Assembly (NCBI RefSeq): GCF_902463975.1
Contig: NZ_CABQHJ010000017.1
Location: 1-57,238 of the forward strand
Direction of reading: 5' to 3'
Length of the DNA: 57,238 nt
Origin: Phascolarctobacterium_A sp902463975
GTDB lineage: Bacteria > Bacillota > Negativicutes > Acidaminococcales > Acidaminococcaceae
Under the pieces are notes generated by a model that made no database searches, was not told the origin of the DNA, and saw nothing but the letters and a program-made list of their open reading frames with translations. This document shows, piece after piece, positions 52,133 through 57,238 of the stretch (its first letter is position 1; every line of letters begins with the position of its first letter). The translations under genes were made by a program, and so were the position numbers.

Positions 52133-52576
52133 TCAGGAAATTGCGCTGCCACTGGAACGGCTCATGCCGCTACCGATGCCGCTTTTACCTGTAGTGCCCG
52201 TACTGCCGAGCTTGGAACTTTGCGTGCTTCCTGCAGTTCCATGTTGCACAGAGGCGCCATTAGCTGCATTACTGCTATCTCTGGCAGTAGCTGAACCAGC
52301 AGCTGTATTATCCTGCTTCGTATTAGCAGCAGGCGCAGTGCGCACACCTGCTGCAGGTCCTACGCCAAAAGTGCGGCCGATGAAATACCAAGGAAAGAAG
52401 CCATGAAAAAAGCCGCCGCCGTTATTTTCATCCTTCTTTTCATTTTGATCGTTCTGAGCAGAGTTATCATTCTTCCACTCGCTGTCTTTATTGCTGCCAC
52501 AGCCGGCAACACCGGTCAACATTACCGCTATCAGCGTACCTGCCAAAAGCTTTTTACGTTTTTCGTCTGTAAGCAT
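52133..52576 (-). CDS. Small lipoprotein with Gly/Ser-rich tail (YgiB-like position)
   Basis: A 147-residue lipoprotein: signal peptide and lipobox ending at C26 (LTGVAGC), then an Asn/Lys/Asp-rich spacer, a central GGGFFHGFFPWYFIGRTFG segment, and a low-complexity Ser/Thr/Gly/Ala tail. No enzyme domain is visible. AAAGGAG precedes the ATG at 52576. The placement before a YgiC-like ligase and the Gly/Ser tail recall YgiB lipoproteins, but direct similarity is weak by eye. An extended -10 (TGCTATAAT) lies upstream. Confidence 0.78.
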   Translation of the reverse strand: MLTDEKRKKLLAGTLIAVMLTGVAGCGSNKDSEWKNDNSAQNDQNEKKDENNGGGFFHGFFPWYFIGRTFGVGPAAGVRTAPAANTKQDNTAAGSATARDSSNAANGASVQHGTAGSTQSSKLGSTGTTGKSGIGSGMSRSSGSAIS

Positions 52577-52689
52577 ATGAAACTCCTTTATAAAAAATCT
52601 CAATCATTTTATCATAGTAATATAGTAGCTCATCTTTTATATTATAGCATATGCAGGCAGCAAATTGTACTCTGATAAGGTTAATCTGC

Positions 52690-52756
52690 AAAATCAAAAA
52701 CTCCCGACACACCTAAGTGCATCGGGAGTCGGATTGCAGACGAATCAACAATCTAT
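52690..52756 (-). repeat. Copy A of duplicated rplL-type terminator
   Basis: A 67-base segment nearly identical to 53477-53544, with two C/T differences and a one-base indel. It includes the hairpin ACTCCCGA ... TCGGGAGT followed by a T-run on the minus strand and 25 bases of flanking sequence. It terminates the esterase gene. Confidence 0.93.
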
Positions 52757-52764
52757 GGGTGTTC

Positions 52765-53424
52765 TTATGAGTGAATCTTTTCATAGCTCATCAACCATGC
52801 AAATCCTTTTGCCATACGCAAAGCAGGTTCCTTAAAATGACTTCCCTCATTCCAAACAAGAATACTGCTCAACCTATAATCTTCCAATGAGCGATACACA
52901 TCATAAATATCATTTGCCACCTGTGCCAGAATTTGGTTGCGTGTCTTTGCTTCCTTATCGCCAAGACTTAAATAAACTCTATTGGTTAATATTTTGTTGT
53001 TATGTACAAAATCAACAAATTTAGGAAACCACACAGACGGAGATACTGCTGCTATACCTTCGAATAAATTTGTTTGATAAGCCGCCCACAATACAAATAA
53101 TCCTGCTAAGGAATAGCCGCCTGCAAAAATCTTTATACCTTGATGCTCACTTAATAACGGAACAATTACTTCATTTTTTATACGTGTTAGAAGTTTTTCC
53201 GCATTGCCGGCAAATGCAGCCTCTCCAAAAATCGGCTCTGCCACCCATGGTGAAAGGTCGTCGTTCCAGCTATCAACCTGCACTGTAATAAACAAAAAAT
53301 CTGTACTCTGCGTTATAGCTTTTATATGAGAAAGCTCCTCTTCGAGCAATGGTAACTCGTGTTCTCCTATTATTTGAAGCAAGACTACTTTTGCGTCGCG
53401 ATTGCCTTGATAATTAACTTGCAT
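52765..53424 (-). CDS. Putative alpha/beta-hydrolase esterase
   Basis: A 219-residue cytosolic protein of the putative-esterase (esterase D/Fes-like) fold. Nucleophile elbow GGYSLAGL (S105), then AAVSPSVWFP and a C-terminal EGSHFKEPALR that supplies the likely catalytic His. The substrate is unknown; related proteins hydrolyse siderophores or acyl thioesters. A GGGAGG and a TATAAT lie upstream. The gene is bracketed by two copies of the rplL-type terminator, suggesting it was inserted after rplL. Confidence 0.82.
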   Translation of the reverse strand: MQVNYQGNRDAKVVLLQIIGEHELPLLEEELSHIKAITQSTDFLFITVQVDSWNDDLSPWVAEPIFGEAAFAGNAEKLLTRIKNEVIVPLLSEHQGIKIFAGGYSLAGLFVLWAAYQTNLFEGIAAVSPSVWFPKFVDFVHNNKILTNRVYLSLGDKEAKTRNQILAQVANDIYDVYRSLEDYRLSSILVWNEGSHFKEPALRMAKGFAWLMSYEKIHS

Positions 53425-53476
53425 CCTCTACTCGCCTCCCGGTTCCGTTGCAAATATTATATATTCTTTGAGGCAG

Positions 53477-53544
53477 AAAATCAAAAAACTCCCGACACAC
53501 CTAAGTGTATCGGGAGTTGGATTGCAGACGAATCAACAATCTAT
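53477..53544 (-). repeat. Copy B of duplicated terminator (rplL terminator)
   Basis: A 68-base segment with hairpin AACTCCCGA ... TCGGGAGTT followed by six T on the minus strand, 25 bases past the rplL stop. It is the partner of the repeat at 52690-52756. Confidence 0.93.
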
Positions 53545-53568
53545 TGTGCTACTAACGTAGCAACAAGA

Positions 53569-53940
53569 TTATTTAACTTCTACAGTTGCGCCAGCAGCTT
53601 CCAGTTTCTCTTTCAGAGCGTCAGCGTCAGCTTTGGAGATTTTTTCTTTGATAGCTTTCGGAGCGCCGTCAACCAGCTCTTTAGCTTCTTTCAGGCCCAG
53701 GCCAGTAGCTTCGCGAACAGCTTTGATTACGCCGATTTTGGAAGCGCCAGCGGAAGCCAGGATTACGTCGAATTCAGTTTTTTCAGCTGCAGCAGCTTCG
53801 CCGCCAGCAGCCGGAGCAGCAGCAACAGCTACCGGAGCAGCTGCGGATACGCCGAATTTTTCTTCCAGAGCTTTAACCAGTTCGGACAGCTCGAGTACGG
53901 TCATGGATTCAATAGCTTCGATGATTTGATCTTTATTCAT
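53569..53940 (-). CDS. rplL: 50S ribosomal protein L7/L12
   Basis: A 123-residue stalk protein: N-terminal dimerisation domain, an Ala/Gly-rich hinge (AAPVAVAAAPAAGG) and the factor-binding C-terminal domain (KIGVIKAVREATGLGLKEAKELVDG). I choose the ATG at 53940 with GGAGG upstream. It follows rplJ. A terminator ends the unit here, and rpoB is about 7 kb away rather than adjacent. Confidence 0.97.
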   Translation of the reverse strand: MNKDQIIEAIESMTVLELSELVKALEEKFGVSAAAPVAVAAAPAAGGEAAAAEKTEFDVILASAGASKIGVIKAVREATGLGLKEAKELVDGAPKAIKEKISKADADALKEKLEAAGATVEVK

Positions 53941-54005
53941 TATAGTTACCTCCAATAATAAGTAAGTTTTTATTTTTTAAGCTGCCTTATGCAGCATGCC
54001 GCAAA

Positions 54006-54533
54006 TTAAGCGGACTCTTTTTGTTTGCGTACAGCTTCCAGAGCGTATACGACATTGCGGATAGTACCTTGAAGTACATTGACAAAACCGCTGATAGGAG
54101 CATTCATGCTGCCCAGCATCTTGGCAATAAGAACTTCTTTCGGCGGCAGAGAAGCCAGTGCTTTGATTTCGTCAGCACCGATAACTTTGCCATCAAGAAC
54201 GCCAACTTTAACTTTCAGTTCTTTGTTTTCTTTTGCGAATTCGCAAACGATTTTTGCAACTGCAACAGGATCTTCCGGGGAAACAGCGATAGCGGTGTTT
54301 TTCTCCAGAGAAGGTTCCAGACCTTCAATACCAGCTTGTTCTGCAGCAATACGCAGCAGGGTGTTCTTAACTACATTGTAGTGAACGCCAGCTTCACGCA
54401 TTTTGCGACGCAGCTCGGTATCCTGAGCAACAGTTAAACCGCAGAAGTCAACTAAAATAGTGCATTTGGAGTTAGAAAGCAACTCTTGAATTTCAGCAAC
54501 TTTAGCTACTTTTTCAGGTCTAATAACTGCCAT
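54006..54533 (-). CDS. rplJ: 50S ribosomal protein L10
   Basis: A 175-residue stalk base protein that anchors L12 dimers. It begins MAVIRPEKVAKVAEIQELL and contains FCGLTVAQDTELRRKMREA. AGGAGG precedes the ATG. The leader carries the conserved L10-binding RNA and a terminator, so expression is autoregulated with L12. Confidence 0.97.
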   Translation of the reverse strand: MAVIRPEKVAKVAEIQELLSNSKCTILVDFCGLTVAQDTELRRKMREAGVHYNVVKNTLLRIAAEQAGIEGLEPSLEKNTAIAVSPEDPVAVAKIVCEFAKENKELKVKVGVLDGKVIGADEIKALASLPPKEVLIAKMLGSMNAPISGFVNVLQGTIRNVVYALEAVRKQKESA

Positions 54534-54569
54534 TTAGATTGCACCTCCTTTTTTTGATGTTTTTATTAA

Positions 54570-54700
54570 ATCAAAAAGACCTCTCGGCCGTAGCCGGAGG
54601 TCGGAAGGTCTAATATATCTTCACGCTCCAGCCTCGGCAGGCGTAGTTAAAACTTACGCACGTGGCACCTGCTGTCTATGGCCCGATTATCTTCTGATTT
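54570..54700 (-). ncRNA. L10 leader (ribosomal protein autoregulatory RNA)
   Basis: In the rplA-rplJ gap the minus RNA has the typical L10 leader features: a stem region with GCAGGTGCCACGTGCG, GCCTGCCGAGGC and GGAGCGTGAAGA, then a terminator hairpin GACCT ... AGGTC followed by five T (54573-54610) just before the rplJ Shine-Dalgarno. L10(L12)4 binding regulates read-through. Confidence 0.88.
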
Positions 54701-54723
54701 AGTAAAATTAAGTAAAACTACAA

Positions 54724-55416
54724 TTATTTATCGCTATTAGCTTTCAGGACGTCAACTTTAACGCCAGGGCCCATGGTGCAGGACATGGTGATAGTTTTCA
54801 TGTACTGACCTTTAGCACCAGCCGGTTTAACCTTAACCAGGGTATCAGCCAAAGTCATGTAGTTTTGTAACAGTTGCTCTTCAGTAAAGGATGCTTTACC
54901 GATAGGAGCTTGTACGTTGCCGGATTTATCGGTACGATACTCGATTTTACCAGCTTTGGATTCCTTAACGGCACGAGTTACGTCCATGGTAACGGTACCA
55001 ACCTTCGGGTTAGGCATTAAACCACGAGGGCCAAGGATTTTACCAAGACGACCAACAAGACCCATCATATCAGGGGTTGCGATGCACACGTCAAATGCCA
55101 TCCAGCCGTTCTTGATTTTATCAACATATTCTTCACCGCCAACGAAATCTGCGCCAGCAGCTTCTGCTTCTGCAACTTTGGGGCCTTTAGCAAAAACCAT
55201 AACAGTCTTGGATTTACCAGTGCCGTTCGGCAGAACCAGTGCACCACGAACTTGCTGATCAGGGTATTTAGGGTTAACACCCAGACGGAAAGCAACTTCA
55301 ACAGTGCTGTCGAATTTAGTAGCAGCGGTTTTCTTAACCAGAGCTACTGCTTCTTTCGGAGAGTAGAATTTGTCAGCTTCGATTAATTTCAAAGCGTCAG
55401 CATACTTTTTGCCCAT
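54724..55416 (-). CDS. rplA: 50S ribosomal protein L1
   Basis: A 230-residue stalk protein with MGKKYADALKLIEADK, GKILGPRGLMPNPKVGTV and CTMGPGVKVD. AGGAGG precedes the ATG. An rRNA-like L1 binding hairpin lies directly upstream, consistent with feedback control of the rplK-rplA pair. Confidence 0.97.
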   Translation of the reverse strand: MGKKYADALKLIEADKFYSPKEAVALVKKTAATKFDSTVEVAFRLGVNPKYPDQQVRGALVLPNGTGKSKTVMVFAKGPKVAEAEAAGADFVGGEEYVDKIKNGWMAFDVCIATPDMMGLVGRLGKILGPRGLMPNPKVGTVTMDVTRAVKESKAGKIEYRTDKSGNVQAPIGKASFTEEQLLQNYMTLADTLVKVKPAGAKGQYMKTITMSCTMGPGVKVDVLKANSDK

Positions 55417-55434
55417 TGTTATGAATTCCTCCTA

Positions 55435-55463
55435 TGTGGTACAAGCGGCTTTTGCCTCCCACT
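55435..55463 (-). promoter_or_regulatory. L1-binding operator mimicking 23S rRNA helix 77
   Basis: The minus RNA reads GTGGGAGGC, a short hairpin, then TACCAC, just before the rplA Shine-Dalgarno. GTGGGAGG paired with ACCAC reproduces the asymmetric-loop L1 site of 23S rRNA. Free L1 could bind here and block translation. Confidence 0.72.
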
Positions 55464-55484
55464 AAATGAGAAGACTGTTTAAAA

Positions 55485-55910
55485 TTAGTCTTCGATTACA
55501 ATACCCATGCTACGTGCAGTGCCTTCTACCATTCTCATAGCAGCTTCAACGTTTGCAGCATTGAGGTCTTGCATTTTGCTTTCTGCGATTTCGCGAACTT
55601 TGTCACGACCGAGTTTAGCAACTTTCTTTTTGTTAGGTTCACCAGAAGCCTTTTCCAGACCAGCAGCCTTCTTCAGCAGAACTGCAGCCGGAGGGGTTTT
55701 GGTTACGAAAGTAAAGGAACGATCTTCGAATACAGTGATCTCAACAGGAATGATGAGGCCAACTTGTTTCTCAGTACGTGCGTTAAATTCCTTAACGAAG
55801 GCCATGATGTTAACACCAGCCTGGCCAAGTGCAGGACCTACCGGAGGAGCCGGAGTAGCTTTAGCAGCCGGTACCTGTAATTTTACCATTTTAACGACTT
55901 TTTTCGGCAT
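55485..55910 (-). CDS. rplK: 50S ribosomal protein L11
   Basis: A 141-residue protein of the GTPase-associated centre, starting MPKKVVKMVKLQVPAAKATPAPPVGPALGQAGVN and ending in the 23S-binding domain. AGGAGGTG precedes the ATG at 55910. It lies 14 bases after nusG and leads rplK-rplA. Confidence 0.98.
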   Translation of the reverse strand: MPKKVVKMVKLQVPAAKATPAPPVGPALGQAGVNIMAFVKEFNARTEKQVGLIIPVEITVFEDRSFTFVTKTPPAAVLLKKAAGLEKASGEPNKKKVAKLGRDKVREIAESKMQDLNAANVEAAMRMVEGTARSMGIVIED

Positions 55911-55924
55911 TTAATTACACCTCC

Positions 55925-56485
55925 TTACTCAATTTCTTCAACTTGTGTAAAGTCAATTTCAACAGGAGTTTCGCGTCCCATGATATCAACGAGTACCTTC
56001 AGTTTACCCTTTTCTTCGTTGATTTCACTGATTGTGCCTTCAAAATCCATGAAGGGCGCAGTCTTGATGCGGACTCTCTGATGTAACTGAAAATCAATTT
56101 TTGCGGGTTTTTCAGTTGCTTCAACTTCCATACCCATCGAAGGCATAATCTGCCTTACTTCTTCAGCTGTAAGCGGAGTCGGATGGGTAGAGTCAGAACC
56201 GACGAAACCAGTTACACCTGCAGTATTGCGGACAGCATACCAATTGCGCTCATTGACAATCATTTCCACCAGCACATAGCCTGGGAAAACCTTATGCTCG
56301 ACAAGCTTTTTCTTGCCATCCGAAGTGATTTCAACCTCTTTTTCCGTAGGTATTTCAATACGGAAAATTTCATTTTCCATACCCAAGGAATGAACTTTTC
56401 GTTCCAGGTTTGCGCGTACTTTATTTTCGTAGCCAGAATAGGTATGGATTACATACCAATGTTTTCCTTGCTTTTCTTCTTCCAT
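55925..56485 (-). CDS. nusG: Transcription termination/antitermination protein NusG
   Basis: A 186-residue factor with the NGN domain (HWYVIHTYSGYENKV, PGYVLVEM) and a C-terminal KOW domain (VRIKTAPFMDFEGTISEINEEKGKLKV). The ATG at 56485 is 29 bases from the nearest good Shine-Dalgarno (AAGGAGGG); a small GGGAAGC/GCTTTCC hairpin between them may bring it closer. It lies between secE and rplK as usual. Confidence 0.97.
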   Translation of the reverse strand: MEEEKQGKHWYVIHTYSGYENKVRANLERKVHSLGMENEIFRIEIPTEKEVEITSDGKKKLVEHKVFPGYVLVEMIVNERNWYAVRNTAGVTGFVGSDSTHPTPLTAEEVRQIMPSMGMEVEATEKPAKIDFQLHQRVRIKTAPFMDFEGTISEINEEKGKLKVLVDIMGRETPVEIDFTQVEEIE

Positions 56486-56540
56486 GAATAAACGGAAAGC
56501 AACGCTTCCCCTTCCCTCCTTACTTAAGCTTAAAAGCTCA

Positions 56541-56759
56541 TTATTGCAAAATCATGCGGAATAACATACTAAAGATGGAATCAATAATCCAGATTAGAGC
56601 TGCGCACAAAACAACTGCAATAATTACCACTATAGTGTTAGCAATAAGCTCTTGTTTGGTAGGCCAGGTAACCTTTTTTAATTCTACTTTAGTTTCACTA
56701 AGAAAGGTGGTAATACTAAAGCCCTTATTCTCAGTGTCTGTAGTTTCCGGAACGGCCAT
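56541..56759 (-). CDS. secE: Preprotein translocase subunit SecE
   Basis: A 72-residue subunit of the SecYEG channel: a short polar N terminus, the conserved amphipathic segment VELKKVTWPTKQEL, and one transmembrane helix. AAGGATG precedes the ATG. Single-helix SecE is normal for Firmicutes. Confidence 0.96.
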   Translation of the reverse strand: MAVPETTDTENKGFSITTFLSETKVELKKVTWPTKQELIANTIVVIIAVVLCAALIWIIDSIFSMLFRMILQ

Positions 56760-56805
56760 CTTGTCACATCCTTGCTATTACTACCCGGTTACGCACGAGC
56801 CAATA

Positions 56806-56955
56806 TTATTTGGTCTCTTTGTGCAGAGTGTGTTTCTTGCAGAACTTGCAATATTTATTGAGCTCGATACGATCAGGATCGTTCTTTTTGTTTTTGTTGG
56901 TTTGGTAATTTCTCTGTTTGCACTCAGTGCAAGCCAAAGTAATCAGGTTACGCAT
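56806..56955 (-). CDS. rpmG: 50S ribosomal protein L33
   Basis: A 49-residue protein, MRNLITLACTECKQRNYQTNKNKK..., with both zinc-ribbon CxxC pairs (CTEC, CKFC), so it is the zinc-binding C+ type. GAGGTG lies upstream of the ATG at 56955. It sits between tuf and secE, the standard position. Confidence 0.96.
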   Translation of the reverse strand: MRNLITLACTECKQRNYQTNKNKKNDPDRIELNKYCKFCKKHTLHKETK

Positions 56956-57125
56956 TTAGTTACACCTCGCTTACGTACATAATAATAAAACCAATCACAA
57001 ATTGTCGCTAATATAGAGTAACACAGTTAACACTTTATGTCAACTATAAATATCCGTCTGACGCAAATTTTTTCTGCACAAACAGTGCTTATTTACTCTA
57101 AAGCGTTTCTTTGGCAATCAGTCTT

Positions 57126-57165
57126 AAAAAATCAAGACCGGCCATAAGCTGACCGGTCTTGTATT
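57126..57165 (-). terminator. Terminator of tuf
   Basis: CAAGACCGG / CCGGTCTTG stem followed by ATTTTTTAAG on the minus strand, about 25 bases past the tuf stop. Confidence 0.92.
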
Positions 57166-57187
57166 TTGCATTACTATGCCGGAAAAA

Positions 57188-57238
57188 TTATTTCTCTTCT
57201 ACTTCGGAAACAACGCCAGCGCCAACGGTACGGCCGCC
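57188..57238 (-). CDS. tuf: Elongation factor Tu, C-terminal end (partial)
   Basis: The last 16 codons and stop of a frame reading GGRTVGAGVVSEVEEK, the C terminus of EF-Tu; the gene runs off the window. The order tuf-rpmG-secE-nusG supports the call. Confidence 0.93.
   Translation of the reverse strand, partial: GGRTVGAGVVSEVEEK

Noticed and set aside
52690..53544. Insertion sequence or composite transposon bounded by the 67-base direct repeats
   Set aside because: No transposase and no terminal inverted repeats; the repeat is a terminator with flank, so a duplication scar is more likely.
1..57238. CRISPR arrays, tRNA or rRNA genes, prophage, toxin-antitoxin pairs
   Set aside because: I looked through the intergenic regions and saw no regularly spaced repeats, cloverleaf-type sequences, or matching protein families.

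Overview
The window reads as core chromosome of a Gram-positive-lineage bacterium that has an outer membrane, most likely a Negativicute (Phascolarctobacterium/Acidaminococcus-like; this placement is inference). The evidence is mixed signals: Firmicutes hallmarks (SCIFF peptide with its maturase, whiA-yvcK-rapZ, CIRCE-controlled groESL, Gram-positive style BirA operators, tandem glycine riboswitches, ecfA1-ecfA2-ecfT-truA-rplM-rpsI order) together with an ArnT-like lipid-A type glycosyltransferase beside a PmrAB-like two-component system. Almost every gene is on the minus strand; the only plus-strand transcript is a three-gene redox cluster at 2146-3665. No rRNA, tRNA, CRISPR, transposase or phage gene was seen.

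Layout, left to right: SCIFF maturase and a 48-residue SCIFF precursor; a plus-strand CXXC micro-protein / 4Fe-4S membrane protein / TlpA cluster; bioY; whiA-yvcK-rapZ with a polysaccharide deacetylase; bioB with two BirA operators; a chromate-transporter pair; groES-groEL; an ANTAR regulator with its histidine kinase, preceded by a cluster of DnaA-box-like 9-mers; tsaE-tsaB-rimI-tsaD; GerMN lipoprotein and amidase; nnrDE and acpS; a 5'-truncated gamma-glutamyltransferase abutting rpsI; the rplM-rpsI/truA/ECF module, which also carries a BirA operator; yccF; two paralogous alsT symporters, each behind a tandem glycine riboswitch; an MFS carrier; the ArnT/two-component cluster; rpoC and rpoB; an inserted block (iadA, nhaC-type antiporter, LysR, glutathionylspermidine-synthase-like gene, lipoprotein, esterase); rplL, rplJ, rplA, rplK, nusG, secE, rpmG and the last 16 codons of tuf.

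Three regulatory themes stand out. (1) Biotin: bioY, bioB and the general ECF energising module share the same promoter design, with the -35 box embedded in a GTCAACC/GGTTAAC palindrome. (2) Glycine: both alsT genes carry a tandem glycine aptamer, a terminator whose 5' arm can pair with the aptamer-2 P1 strand (predicting an OFF switch), a shared upstream palindrome roughly one helical turn apart in position, and a shared 3' hairpin. (3) Translation/transcription: an L10 leader, an L1-binding mimic of 23S rRNA between rplK and rplA, a possible rplM leader, and a separate rpoBC promoter with a leader terminator. The usually contiguous rplL-rpoB junction is split by about 7 kb, and the rplL terminator is duplicated around the esterase gene.

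All calls are from reading the sequence; no database search was possible.
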